From Lucinisca nassula (Eukaryota > Mollusca > Bivalvia > Lucinida > Lucinidae), in the NCBI GenBank assembly GCA_963580285.1, contig OY757011.1, forward strand, positions 2,260,501 to 2,324,500: a stretch of DNA of 64,000 nucleotides. The letters run 5' to 3'. Below are positions 10,266-21,942 of this stretch, one piece after another (the stretch's first letter is position 1; each line of letters opens with the position of its first letter). The position numbers and the translations under genes were made by a program. The notes below the pieces were generated by a model. It made no database searches, had not been told where the DNA came from, and saw only the letters and a program-made list of their open reading frames with translations.

Positions 10266-10405
10266 CATCACGTGAAGAAGTCCGTGAAATGATCCCCCCT
10301 AAACCCAGCTTTATAAAGGGAAACCTGGGATTTACGGGGTATACATTGTTTCCTAAATCTGCTCCAAGGCATGGGTTGTGGGTATTCGTTAGAATCACCT
10401 CAATG
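10266..10405 (+). repeat. MITE-A left half
   Basis: CATCACGTGAAGAAGTCCG through the central arm GTTAGAATCACCTCAATGA, then abruptly different sequence. Truncated at the palindrome centre. Confidence 0.7.
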
Positions 10406-10442
10406 AACCGACACATATAAATGAAATTCAATAACTGAAAAG

Positions 10443-10738
10443 GCCCCCGACCATAGGGGCTTGAAAAAATATATGGGCTGCATGATGCGTCCACGCAGAG
10501 CTGAATCCGACCCGCACATTAGTACTGGTAAACCACTTAGAGGATCTTAGCCTATCCAGGAACCGCGGTGCGAGGCTGACCGTCCATGCTAATAAACCCT
10601 ATTGGTTTCATTGGGCGACGGGGCTTGAGATGTCATTTCATCTCAATGTCGGGTAAAAGTCCCACAAAATTGGAAGCAACGTCTCCAAAATGACCTTACA
10701 GTGTTGACGGGGCGTTAAACCTCAAATCAAACAAACAA
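10443..10738 (+). mobile_element. SINE-C, near full length
   Basis: GCCCCCGACCATAGGGGCTT to CTCAAATCAAACAAACAA. All family blocks are present in sense orientation with the CAAA-type tail on the right. Confidence 0.85.
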
Positions 10739-10740
10739 TG

Positions 10741-10840
10741 GAGCAGACATTAGAAAAATCAATGTATACCCCGTAACCCCCAGTTTTCTCTATATAAAGT
10801 TGGGTTCAGAGGGGTGTTCATTGCAAAGACTTGTTAACCC
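10741..10840 (-). repeat. MITE-A half copy
   Basis: AATGTATACCCCGTAACCCC, CAGTTTTCTCTATATAAAG and GGGGTGTTCATTGCAAAG are the right half of a MITE-A in minus orientation. Confidence 0.6.
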
Positions 10841-10935
10841 TATATGATGCCGAGTTCAAACTTAATGCAAATACCTTCAGGGGAGGCAACTCCTTCAACA
10901 GTATTTTGTCTCCCATGCCAATAGGGGTCAACTCT

Positions 10936-10979
10936 TAAAGAAAAGAATTTGCTCCTTAGGAGCAAATTCTTTCCTTAAA
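10936..10979. repeat. Perfect short palindrome
   Basis: Arms AAGAATTTGCTCC / GGAGCAAATTCTT with extended TTAAAG.AA flanks. No T-run or gene context that would make it a terminator. Confidence 0.8.
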
Positions 10980-11423
10980 AAGTACACCCCTTTTTAAGTG
11001 GGACAGGGCTTAAACAAAGACGACAATGAAAGTCTGAAAGTTGCCCCCCCCCCACCCCCTTGAAAAATGGCGGAAATATCAGCAAGATGTTCCCATTCTC
11101 CTTAAATGAAGCGAAAACACGTCTGAAATTTCGGTCTGCACGCCATTAGAGATTCAATCAATCTTCCATTGTCATGTTATCAAAACTTTATTATCCTGCT
11201 ATAAAAATGGACAACTATTTCGTGAACCACTCTTATAGACTATAGATCATCTTTCCTTAAGCGCGGTACAGTACAGACAGGCAGACTCTCCGTTGTATCA
11301 TTACGACATTCGATTATGGCTATAAAAGTTCATGTGATTCAAAGACATTGCAATCTGATATTTTTATTCTTACTGTCTACGCAAGATATCACGCCAGTAT
11401 ATGTCACGTTTCTTCTTACTTGT
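10980..11423. other. Unassigned interval
   Basis: Non-coding by inspection; a C-rich tract at 11044-11058. No repeat family assigned. Confidence 0.45.
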
Positions 11424-11513
11424 TTGAACTGGAGTTTAACGGCCCTGTCAACACTATTTTAGGTAATTTTAGAGCTAGTCAGTTAACCCATCTACATTTT
11501 CCTGGGCAGGCTT
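11424..11513 (-). repeat. SINE-E tail fragment
   Basis: TTTGAACTGGAGTTTAACGG, CCCTGTCAACACTATTT and CCTGGGCAGGCTTA. It stops exactly where an RX 3' fragment starts. Confidence 0.6.
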
Positions 11514-11920
11514 ACTGATGAGTTAGGAGGCCTTCATGCGGACTGAACAAAGTATTTGTCTTAATCGCGAAGGAAGTAAGGGCGAGGATTGTGGCCACGT
11601 AAAATCGATTTAAGCCCCCCCTCCCCCCCTCCCCCCCCACCCAGTGGAATTCCTTTTTAACTGACCGTTCCATGGCGGTTCCTCTGTCGCGGTTTATTTA
11701 TTGTTATGGTTTGTCTTTGAGTGTTTGTATCACTTATATTATTTTGTTTTGGATAGCCAATTTGACATTTTGTGGGCAAGTAACTGTCCTTTTGGCTTTC
11801 CGCTATTGATGTTTCCATTAGGGTTTGTTGTTTCACGTTAGTGTTTCTTTCCTTTGGTGTCTCTGATGGGAGCTGTGGGTTAATATCGCTGCCTTCACTT
11901 CTTTTTTTCATGAACAGCAT
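11514..11920 (+). repeat. RX 3'-UTR, long fragment
   Basis: Begins TGATGAGTTAGGAGGCC, then CTTCATGCGGACTGAACAAA, GTAAAATCGATTTAAGCC, a C/T tract, CGTTCCATGGCGGTTCC, GTAACTGTCC and the family 3' end. The duplication breakpoint of unit A lies inside it at about 11577; the paralogous part in unit B is 20457-20780. Confidence 0.85.
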
Positions 11921-12014
11921 AAAAATAAGTGATATTTATATTATTTGCTCCTCATCAGTGGGCGAAAAAATGCTTATAAGGAAAAATGTTAAGCTTAAAA
12001 ACATTGACACGCTA

Positions 12015-12540
12015 TTTTATCTTTAGAGCGGAACAGCGTTGACGTCGCCAACGTCCAATCAGATCGTAGATAAACATGGTTTAGACTGGCGTCATTTGAC
12101 GTCACTGGAAATCATGGGACTCGATGCGTATAAGAAGTATGAACTACATTGTTTTCAATAGGTTTACATTAGTCTTTACACTGGAAATGTAAATATTAAA
12201 GTATAGACAACATCAGGTCATGATTGACCCCATATTGTTCATACTTCCGGGAGCGTTAAATAAATTACCTTTATAACATATGTTTACATTATTTTCCATC
12301 CATTATATGACGAAAAATTCTGATTTTATTGCTAAAGTTATAAAAAGAAAACAATTGCACGCAGCATTCCTATTAACATCGGATGAGCGGCGCTGACGTC
12401 ATTATGTTGTCATCGTCCAATCATTTTTGAGAGAATCATTGTTTATTATGACATCAGATAAAGATTATCTGACGTCGCATGGGTCAATGTATTCATTGAG
12501 GTATAAACAGCATTGTGCCCCAAATAGATAACTTATAGGA
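12015..12540. repeat. Interspersed repeat with CGTTGACGTCGCCAACG
   Basis: Two diverged copies (12015-12290 and 12375-12540) of a sequence also seen at 62745-62935: AGCGGA.CAGCGTTGACGT, GAAGTATGAACTACATTG, TATAGGTTTACATTAG, GAAATGTAAATATT. Non-coding. In unit B all but the first ~55 bp is missing (junction at about 20936). Confidence 0.65.
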
Positions 12541-12660
12541 ATTTTCTGTCAAAAGGACGTTGACAAGTCCGTGAAATGAACACCCCCTAAATCCCACCTT
12601 ACAGGGAGAAAACGGGTTTACACTGAAAATGTAAATATTGAAGTATGGATAACATCAACC

Positions 12661-13115
12661 TTCATGCGGACTGCACATGTTATTTGTCTAAATCGCGACG
12701 GAAGTAAGGGCGAGGATTGTGGCCATGTAAAATCGATTTAAGCCCCCCCCCCCCCCCCCGTTTCCGCTGACCGTTCCAAGGCTGTTCCTCTGTCGCCGTT
12801 TATTTTTGTATTGTTTGTCTTTGTGTTCCCCCCCCCCCCCCCCGTTTCCGCTGACCGTTCCAAGGCTGTTCTTCTGTCGCCGTTTATTTTTGTATTGTTT
12901 GTCTTTGTGTTTTTTCGTCGCTTATATCATTTTATTTTGGATAGCCTATTGGCCATTTTGTGGGAAAGTAACTGTCCTTTTGGCTTTCCGCGATTGATGT
13001 TTCCATTATGGTATGTTGTTTCATGTTTGTATTTCTTTCCCTTTGGTGTCTTTGATGGGAGCTGCGGGTTGATTGTATCGATTCCTGGTCATTGCCTCTA
13101 CTTCTTTTTTACAGG
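12661..13115 (+). repeat. RX 3'-UTR with internal tandem repeat
   Basis: CTTCATGCGGACTGCACATG to CCTCTACTTCTTTTTTACAG. A ~78 bp piece (C-tract, GTTTCCGCTGACCGTTCCAA, TGTTTGTCTTTGTGTT) occurs twice in tandem at 12755-12830 and 12833-12911. Absent from unit B. Confidence 0.8.
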
Positions 13116-13131
13116 GATATACGTTATTTTT

Positions 13132-13637
13132 CATCACGCTAACAAGTCCGTGAAATGAACACCCCCTACACCCCACTTTATATAGAGAAAACGGGGGTAT
13201 ACATTATTTTCCTTATTTTTTGCTCCCAGACTGGGTTGTGGGTACTCGATAGAACCGCCTCAATGCGGCGCTTCTAATAGACATAGGTTGTGGGTACTCG
13301 TTAGAACCGCCTCAATGAGGCGGTTCTAACGAGCACCCACAACCTATATTTTGAGTATGAATAAGAATAATATAACAAATTTTCATCGGAAAATAGACCG
13401 TTTTGGAGATGTAAAAAATTGCACTATGACGCACGGGTGTGTTATCGTAATGCTTATTTCTTCTGCAAAACATAGGTTGTTGGTACTCGGCCTCGATGAG
13501 GCGGTTCTTACGAACACCCTCAATCTATGTTTGGAATAGATGTAAGAAAAACAATAATTCATCAGAAAAAATGACCGTTTTGGTGATATGATAAAATGCA
13601 CCATGTCACACGGATATGTTATTGTAAAGTGCACTCA
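13132..13637 (+). repeat. MITE-A followed by a second partial MITE-A
   Basis: The first copy (13132-13452) runs from CATCACG to GTTATCGTAATG and holds an extra partial central arm. A second half-copy follows at 13453-13637, without a left end. Unit B keeps the right part of the first and the second copy (20938-21232). Confidence 0.8.
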
Positions 13638-13977
13638 GAATGTTAATATTTTAGTACGGCGATATTGTACCGAGCCAACAATGAATGCCGGGCCATCACC
13701 GGGCCGATAGCGATACGACGTAGAAATGTCTTATCGCTATCGGACCGATGTTGGCCCACTGTTCTGTGCTGGCAGGGTAACTGATGTTGCAACGACACAG
13801 TTGTTCAAATGGCGGGCGATGTCATTTGTTGTCATGTCCCTAAAACTTTCATTTTTGTTTACTTGTTCATACATGTAGGCATATCAGACCTATGCCATTA
13901 ATCACCAAATTGCATATTCTTCTTATATTTTCCAAGATAGATTTTGTCCAACGGGCGCCTTTTGTAAAAAAAAAAAA
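13638..13977. other. Paralogue of the Penelope target region (empty site)
   Basis: Matches 21236-21600 in unit B up to GATTTTGTCCAACGGGCGCC, then TTTTGTA, an A-run and TTGCTGTTGCAAGTGGGAC. In unit B the Penelope-like element sits between TTTTGTAA and GCTGTTGCAAGTGGGAC. The site here is uninterrupted. Confidence 0.88.
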
Positions 13978-14626
13978 ATTGCTGTTGCAAGTGGGACTTT
14001 TAAACCTTGACGTGTTGATTACATGGAATTGTGGGTGAGGCAAAGATGACGTGTCTTGCGTCACTAGGGCGTCCAACGGTTGGGCAAGGCCTGCGGTAAT
14101 TGCTGCAAGGTAGAGGGGTTGCTGTTATTTCTTCTGATTCTACGCTTTCAATCATTTTCCTCTTTCTCCTCTTTCCTTATCGTTTATCTCTTCTATTAGG
14201 CCAGTCATTTAGCCCAAAAAGACCCTCAACCTCAAACAAATTCCTTCAGAAGGGGTTTCACTATTTTCCAAATCAGTGAGGTGTCCTGACTTACATGAAA
14301 ACAATAAATCCCCAAAATTATTTCCTGGCGAAATTGATTTTTGGGGGGAAAATGTTCGAAATTTGAATAAAAATTGCCAAAAAAACAGGAATTAAATTAT
14401 AAAAAGTTCATTAAATTATATCAAATTTATTTAAATAGACAAAAATAAGCAAACTGTTGTTCAGTAGCGATAAAAGAAGTTTCAGATTGATATGTGAACA
14501 GAAAGCTGTCTTTTTGGGGTAAAAACTTGGAAATATCTATTTTCCCCCTTTCTCTAGAAGAAGAAACAAAATGACCCACAAGTGCTGACGTGTCGTTAAA
14601 CCCACATCAATCAATCAATCAATACA
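13978..14626 (+). repeat. SINE-D with 340 bp insertion
   Basis: GCTGTTGCAAGTGGGACTTT, GCGTCACTAGGGCGTCCAAC, GAAACAAAATGACCCACAAG, GACGTGTCGTTAAACCC and an (ATCA)n tail. Compared with 24595-24900 it holds an extra segment at 14199-14538, flanked by TCTAT on both sides. The inserted segment is AT-rich and not recognised. Confidence 0.75.
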
Positions 14627-14874
14627 TTAAAATTTTATGTAACAATAAATTTTTCTGTTATCTGTTGTGACCAGCCTGAGGTTGATCTAACGAATTACAT
14701 ACAGGAGCTGTGAAGACAGCATTATCGCAGTATACACTCACACATTCTTCTTCTTAAATTATATTTTCCAATGCTTTCTGACGCCTTCATTTAGCACAAC
14801 TTTCATGCAAACACCTAGGTTCAATGATCCCTTAAAACAACATCTTACATGGAGAAAAATAGGATTTTTTTTTT

Positions 14875-15122
14875 CATCACAAAAACACACCTATATAATG
14901 CTGACCCATTTAAACCCTGCTTTTAAAAAGTAAAACAGGGGTTTCCGGGGGGTAGACATTATTTTTCTTATGTCTGCTCAAAAACATAGATTATGTGTAC
15001 TCGTTGGAACTGCTGAGGAGTTCCAACAGTATATTTTTAGCAGAAATATGAAAAATATCAGAAAACATTAATTTTTGGCTGATACAATTTTCAATATGTT
15101 TGAATAGGCGTGTTTTCGTAAA
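14875..15122 (+). mobile_element. MITE-B, degraded
   Basis: CATCACAAAAACACACC at the left, TAGGCGTGTTTTCGTAA at the right. The central palindrome is reduced to GAACTGCTGAGGAGTTCC. The paralogue in unit B is 25417-25658. Confidence 0.8.
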
Positions 15123-15142
15123 TTCCTTATCGTCGTCGAAAA

Positions 15143-15954
<812 letters not shown>

Positions 15955-16153
15955 GTTTGTTTTATTTGAGGTTTAACGTCCCATCAACACTATTTGGTCA
16001 TTTTGAGACGTTGCTTCCAATTTTGAATGCCTTTTATCCGACATTGAGATGAAATGACATCTCAAGCCCTGCTGCCTAATTAAACCAATAGTGTTTATAT
16101 GCATGAACGACCTGACTCCCCCCACTTTAGACCTTCTTGGCGGTTAATCAGTA
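15955..16153 (-). repeat. Diverged SINE-C fragment
   Basis: TTTGAGGTTTAACGTCCCATC, GAGACGTTGCTTCCAATTTT and GACATTGAGATGAAATGACA. A subtype lacking the GCGG..TTCCTGG stretch. The paralogue is 26727-26925. Confidence 0.7.
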
Positions 16154-16307
16154 CACCTTCTGGACATTGAGTATTTGTTCGAGCTACTGAGGGTTGCTTT
16201 AAGTACCAGACCAGAAGCCGCGACGGGGATGACTGTATGCGGATATCTTCTTGACATTGTGTGATTTAAAGGCACGTGGCGTGTATATACTGCGTACGCC
16301 AAGGTCA

Positions 16308-16623
16308 CCGGCCCCGATAGCTCAGTTGGTAGAGTGTCCGCTCCGGGGAACGGGAGGTACGGGTTCTATCCCGGGCCGCGACATACCAAAGTCGTTAAAA
16401 ATGGTACTAGCTGCTCCTCGCTTGGCACTCAGATTTACGGGGTAGAGCTAGGACTGGTCGACCCAGTGTCAGGATAATGTGACTGGGTGTGGTATCATGT
16501 AATGTGTCTGGGACATGATACTTCAGTGAAGCAGCACTATAAAAGTGAGCATTGAGCTCCCTGTCGCAACCAGACACTGTCGTGGTATGACTGAAAATTT
16601 TTTGAAAGCGAAGTTAAACCCGA

Positions 16624-16677
<54 letters not shown>
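16308..16677 (+). mobile_element. SINE-1 with TSD and (CA)n tail
   Basis: Head GGCCCCGATAGCTCAGTTGG, body with GACTGGTCGACCCAGTGTC and GTGACTGGGTGTGGTATC, and a tail of ~25 CA units. Flanked by ACGCCAAGGTCA (16296-16307 and 16678-16689). Unit B has the empty site near 27056 (ACGCCAATGTCA once), so the insertion postdates the duplication. Confidence 0.95.
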
Positions 16678-16681
<4 letters not shown>

Positions 16682-16829
16682 CAAGGTCAAATACGAAACA
16701 TCGCCCCTAAACTCTGTTATTTGAAAAGAAATGAAGAATGAATTGATTCAGCCGATGTAAACGACTCATCCGTGATCCGGATGTTTTTTTTTTTTTTTTT
16801 TTATTGGTTTTTTATTTTTTGTTGTTGTT

Positions 16830-17113
16830 GTTTTGGAGTAAACGACCAAGTCAACATGGTTTAGGTCATATCGCGCCGATCAGTTTACCAAATCACACTT
16901 CCTTGGCAGGCTTGTACAAAATATGAGGCGTGGCTGGCGTGGCGTGGTGTAGCGTGATTTGCGTAGCGTGGCGTGATATGAGTGACGTGATGTGGCGTGG
17001 CGCGGCAAGGCAAGGCGTGGCGTGGCACCACCCTAAGCAAAATAGTATCGCAGAAAACGGCACGGCGTGGCAGGGCACGGCACGGCATGTAACAGCACGA
17101 CATTGCACGGCAC
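16830..17113. repeat. SINE-E fragment and GC-rich GGCGTGGC tract
   Basis: 16830-16920 is a SINE-E tail piece (GACCAAGTCAACATGG, CCTTGGCAGGCTTGTAC). 16923-17113 is a degenerate array of GGCGTG and GGCACG words, then GTGTCTTTGGATATGTGCG. ORFs reading cysteine/arginine-rich strings on both strands are compositional artefacts. The paralogue is 27520-27815. Confidence 0.75.
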
Positions 17114-17283
17114 GCATGATATCACCCTAAGCAAAACGTGTCTTTGGATATGTGCGACCGGCGAAAACTCTGATCAGCCTGCGTCGAGATTGATGAGATT
17201 TTTCGTTGTGCTCTGTGTGAATGCACTGGACTCAAGGCTTCTTTATTGAGACTGGTAATCGTGTGTTCTTCCACTTTTGCATA

Positions 17284-17510
17284 TGAAATATTGAAGACTA
17301 TAAGAATCTTATATGGATGTGAGGAGTGGGTGGAAAAATCCGTCCTGCATCACGAGGCTACCGACGTCCGCCATATTGTGATGACACTACATGAATGTTT
17401 AGTGACGTCACGTAACGTGCTGTCACGCCAGCCTTAACGACGGCGCATTTGAGGTCGTTGACGCGTCGTTAAACACGAAATCATCATCATCATCAATTCC
17501 TTATCTGGTG
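17284..17510. repeat. H element, collapsed hairpin
   Basis: AGACTATAAGAATCTTATATGG, GTGGAAAAATCCGTCC, CATCACGAGGC, then GTGACGTCACGTAACGTG. Compared with 28000-28505 and 48836-49250 most of the hairpin and ~130 bp of the body are gone. Confidence 0.7.
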
Positions 17511-17650
17511 TGCAAGAAACTTCTTTCTTATATAACCACGTGACTGTTTTCTCCTATGGGCACATGACGAGACTAATTTGCATATTCGCATATTGTTTTC
17601 TGAGTAACAATCTTAAACATATCGCCAAATACAGAATCACGTGCTAGATA

Positions 17651-19452
17651 CAAGGGACGTTCGAAAAGAATTGCTTATTTCTATCTGGAGACTTCAAATT
17701 TCAAGTTATCCCAAAAGTGCTCGTTTCATGCCCTCGAAGTACTCCCCGTGGCTATAAATGCAGTTTCAGCCGATGTATCCACTTCTTGAAGGCGTCACGG
17801 TACGCTGATTTGGGTACAGTAATAAGGTACTGATGAATGGCAGATCAAAGTGCTTGTCGGGACTGGTATTTCCGCCCAACAAGGGATGATTTCAATTTCG
17901 GAAACAAAAAGAAATCACATGGGGCAAGCTATGGGGAATACGGGAGTTGGAGCAAAATATTTACTTTTTCTTTCTTCAAAAACGCCATAACAATTGCGGA
18001 GGTATGAGCGGGGCATTGTCATGTAGGAGACGGACATGTTTAAAACCAGTGGCAGGACGTCGTTTCTGATAATACTTTTTCAGTTTCTTCAGTACTACGT
18101 CTTTGTAGTACTTTCCGGTGATCCTTTTGCACCAGCACTTTTATTGCGACTCCTTCACCAGAGAAGAAGATTGCATACAAAACCTTCTTTGTACTCAAAG
18201 AACGTTTGGCAATTAGTGCGCGTTTGCTGTGTTTAGTGGCCCAGATCTTATTGCTAACCTTTCTGACGGGTTCAAAATAATGGACTCAGGTTTCATCACC
18301 TGTGACGCCATTGGCAAACCGCTTTTTGTCATATTTTGGAAAAAATTGTTTCAGCTTTTTGACAACTTTAACCCGTTGCCTCTTTGCTCATCAGTCAAAA
18401 GATCTGGCACCCATTTAGCAGAAATCTATCTGACTTTCAAATGCTTCTTCAAAATAAGGTGAACCGTTGATAGTGATATCAATGTGCAATATCACGAACT
18501 GTAAATCTGGCATCTCCTTCAATGGTTTCCTATATTTTGGAAAAAAAAAACTTTACGAGATGCAGGTTTTTGCCTACCTGATTTCATTTTTTATGGACTC
18601 TACATCAGACTCGAATTTCTTTTTCCGGCGGCCGAACTATGTCATAAGACACACAAGAAGGTCTATAAGCAGTAGAACTTTCAGTCATCAGCTGCTTCAA
18701 AGAACATCCAAGTTTTGAGCGAGCTTTGATGTAAAATAGAAGTGAAAGCAATGATCAGGAATCGATACAATCACCCACAGCTCCTATCAGAGACACCAAA
18801 GGGAAAGAAGCACAAACATGAAACAACAGACCTAATGGAAACATCAATAGAGGAAAGCCAAAAGGACAGTTACTTTCCCACAAAATGGTCAATAGGCTAT
18901 CCAAAATAAATTAATATAAGCGTCACAAACACCCAAAGACAAACCATAACAAAAATAAACCGCGACAGAAGAACCGCCTTGGAACGGTCAGCGGAAACGA
19001 ATTCCACTGGGGGTCTCAAATCGATTTTACGTGGCCACAATCCTCGCCCTTACTTCCGTCGCGATTTAGACAAATAATTTGTTCAGTCCGCATGAAGGCC
19101 TCCTAACTCATCAGTGCAACATCTCCATGAACACAAATAATCAAACAACCACAGCGAGGAAACAACGGTGAGGATTCAACAGCAAGAAACCACTGAAATG
19201 CTGGAGCAAACGAAACAAACAGTTAGACCCATCTTTCTTGTCGACGCCTCTACCAACCATTTTACTGTAGTGGTCAATGATTGCGTGTATTGAAAAGCCA
19301 AATTGTATGTCTTACACTTAATCTAACATGTACATTTATACACCGTTGTGTAGGTATTGAATAACCCTTTCAAGGTATGTATTTGTTTTTATCGAGCCCC
19401 ACGTGGTTATCGAGCCACAGGACAATAAGCAATTCTTTTCGAACATCCCTCG
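17651..19452 (-). pseudogene. Mariner transposon copy 1, disrupted
   Basis: Terminal inverted repeats C.AGGGA.GTTCGAAAAG followed by AATTGCTTATT at 17651-17679 and inverted at 19424-19452, each flanked by TA. The minus strand carries mariner transposase remnants broken by stops and frameshifts. The retroelement RX is inserted at 18734-19222; without it the element is ~1.3 kb, the usual mariner size. At 18561-18580 it preserves the uninterrupted site (CAGGTTTTTGCCTACC) of the palindrome-array element found in copy 2. Confidence 0.9.
18734..19222 (-). mobile_element. RX 3' end inserted in mariner
   Basis: 5'-truncated RX. On the minus strand it starts near GTCTAACTGTTTGTTTCG, runs through CCAGCATTTCAGTGG, GATGAGTTAGGAGGCC, GTAAAATCGATTT and GTAACTGTCC, and ends at GCTTTCACTTCTATTTTAC. 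Mariner copy 2 lacks it (30285-30305). This copy fixes the 3' boundary of RX. Confidence 0.88.
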
Positions 19453-20109
19453 TATATTGCTGCCATTTCCCGCACTGTAAGGTGTCTCGAAGTAAAAAAT
19501 CAAGCACAGACATAGTTGAGAGCAGCTTCCCTTGCACTACCATGAGTAATTTCAACATATCAATTTCAGTCACCATTGACCACGAATTAATCAAAAACCT
19601 GACGAGAATTATCATAAGTGGCAGTAATTCTGAGTGTTTGAAAATAAAAGCATTCTTCACGTTAGTGTTCTGTCGCAGTTAACCCTTCTCTTGCTGAATA
19701 TTCATTTAAGCCACACCCATTTCTGTTTATCAACCAATCAAATTACTTGATGCAGTTTATTGCTACAAATTCATACACTGAATGCCAAACAGTGTAGATC
19801 CTGATCAGAGGCAGAAGCCATCTGATCTGGATATACACTGTTTCCAATGATAGGGGTTGTCGTGAACAGCATGATAAGAGTTAAAATAATTTCCTATTAA
19901 ACTAATAAGTATATTTTTATTTTCAGTAAACATTACAATTCAATCAAATGAACAGTTTGAAAGATAGTTTTAAGACAAAATATTATTCATGTGTTGCTTA
20001 GTGTCTGTTTTCTTACATGTATATGTTTACACACGCTCTGATGAACAGTGAACTTGCCATTCACAGTTGTGCAAGTGCTACGGCGATTTTTTCGGTACTT
20101 TATTTTTTC
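19453..20109. other. Non-coding interval, paralogous to 30821-31780
   Basis: No gene. Contains AAGCCACACCCATTTCTG and a degraded GATCAGA hairpin near 19797-19850. The MITE-A present in unit B (31364-31643) is absent here near 19960. Confidence 0.6.
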
Positions 20110-20455
20110 TTTGATTTTAGGTTAAACTTCCTCGTCAACACTGTAAAGGTCTTTTTGGAGACGTTGCTTCCAATTTTGTGGGCTTTTACCCGACATTGAG
20201 ATGAAATGACTTCTCAAGCCCTGCCGCCCAATGAAACCAATAGGGTTTATAAGGATGGACGGTCCGACTCGCACCAATCGCAGGATCGATCCCGGGCTTC
20301 TCCAGACTTCCGGATGAGTCTTTAAACCGAGGTCCCGTCTCCGTATGACCTCAGCTGTTGGTGGGACGTAAAACTAAAACTCACTCACTCACTCCGACTC
20401 GCACCGCTTTGCCTGAACAGGCTTAGATCCTCTAAGCGGTTTACCAGTACTCGTG
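20110..20455 (-). repeat. SINE-C, interrupted and cut at the duplication junction
   Basis: TTTGATTTTAGGTTAAAC to CCAGTACTCGTGT. Interrupted by a tRNA-Val-like SINE at 20276-20392, and truncated at about 20456 where unit B starts within RX. The intact paralogue is 31780-32077. Confidence 0.88.
20276..20392 (+). mobile_element. tRNA-Val-like SINE, 5'-truncated, with TSD
   Basis: CGATCCCGGGCTTCTCCAG, GAGTCTTTAAACCGAGG, AGCTGTTGGTGGGACGT and a CTCA-type tail. Flanked by TCCGACTCGCACC at 20263-20275 and 20393-20405, inside a SINE-C. Confidence 0.92.
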
Positions 20456-20456
20456 T

Positions 20457-20780
20457 AAGGGCGAGGACTGTGGCCACGTAAAATCGATTTAAGCCCCCCC
20501 CCCACCCAGTGGAAATTCCTTTTTCACTAACGTTCCAAGGCGGATCCTCTGTCGCGGTTTATTTATTGTTATGGTTTGTCTTTGAGTGTTTGTATCGCTT
20601 ATATTATTTTGTTTTGGATAGCCAATTGGCCATTTTGTGGGAAAGTAACTGTCCTTTTGGCTTTCCGCTATTGATGTTTCCATTAGGGTTTGTTGTTTCA
20701 TGTTAGGGTTTCTTTCCTTTGGTGTCTCTGATGGGAGCTGTGGGTTAATATCATTGTCTTCACTTCTATTTTTCATGAAC
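20457..20780 (+). repeat. RX 3'-UTR fragment
   Basis: AAGGGCGAGGACTGTGGCC to CACTTCTATTTTTCATG. Paralogue of 11577-11920. Confidence 0.85.
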
Positions 20781-20937
20781 AACATAAAAATAAGTGATGT
20801 TTATATTCTTTGCTCCTCATCAGTGGGCGAAAAAATGCTTATAAGGAAACAATTTAACCTTTAAAAACATTGACACGCTATTTTATTGTTAGAGCGGAAC
20901 AGCGTTGACGTCGCCAACGTCCAATCAGATCGTAGGC

Positions 20938-21232
20938 GGTTCTAACGAGCACCCACAACCTATGTTTTGAGTATGAATAAGAATGATATCACAAGTTTTC
21001 ACCAGAAAATTGACCGTTTTGGAGATATAAAAATTGCACTATGACGCACGGGTGTGTTACCGTAATGCTTATTTCTGCTGCAAAAAAATAGGTTGTGGGT
21101 ACTCTTTAGAACTGCCTCAACTTATGTTTGGAGTAAATGAAAGAAAAACAATAGTTCATTAGAAAAATGACTGTTTTTGAGATAGAATAAAATGCACCAT
21201 GTCACACGGATGTATTCTCGTAATGTGCACTC
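20938..21232 (+). repeat. MITE-A right part plus second partial copy
   Basis: Starts in the right arm of the central palindrome (GGCGGTTCTAACGAGC), ends GTGTGTTACCGTAATG at ~21070, then a second degraded half to 21232. Matches 13319-13637. Confidence 0.75.
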
Positions 21233-21596
21233 AGAATGTTAATATTAAAGTACGGCTACACATCCAGCAATGAATGGCGGACAATCACCGGGCCAACAGC
21301 GACACGACGTGGCAACGTTGTATCGCTATCGGTCCAATATTGGACCACTGTTCTGTGCTGGCAGGGTAACTGATGCTCCCACGACACAGTTGTTCAAATG
21401 GCGGGCGATGTCCTTTTTTGTCATGTCGCTTAAACTTTCATTATTGTATACGTGTTCAATGGCACTTCCGATCTATTTCATAAGTCGTCAAATTGTATTT
21501 TCTTCTTATACGAGTATGTTCCAAGATAGATTTTGTCCAACGGGCGCCCGGAATCTGTTCTAGAGCAAAATTATGAAAACTGATGACTACCTTTTG

Positions 21597-21710
<114 letters not shown>

Positions 21711-21942
21711 AATCAAAAAAGTCCGATATTGCCACACAATTCTTTATTATTCAGTAGACTTCTACCGCGGTTTCACTGTTTTAACAGATTTTCAAGAAGA
21801 CATTAAATGGTAACGTAGCAACAATGCGTAACGACGTTACTTCCGGCGTTACTTCCGGAATCAATGACGTTACGTTAAAAACTGATAAAAACCGGTATCA
21901 TCGCACAGTCTGGTCAGTGAATACCCTGATGGCACGTGTCCC

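Noticed and set aside
10936..10979. Transcription terminator hairpin
   Set aside because: No bacterial-type context or T-run; the genome is eukaryotic and the palindrome is not near a gene.
16310..16382. Functional tRNA genes (also at 41472, 41899, 55770 and on the minus strand at 2330, 6785, 9735)
   Set aside because: A- and B-box-like segments exist, but arms are mismatched, each is fused to a SINE body and tail, and several carry target duplications. They are SINE heads.
16885..17130. Cysteine/arginine-rich ORFs over the GGCGTGGC tract (also 27584-27980)
   Set aside because: Low-complexity GC-rich words give open frames on both strands; the two duplicated units do not preserve one frame.
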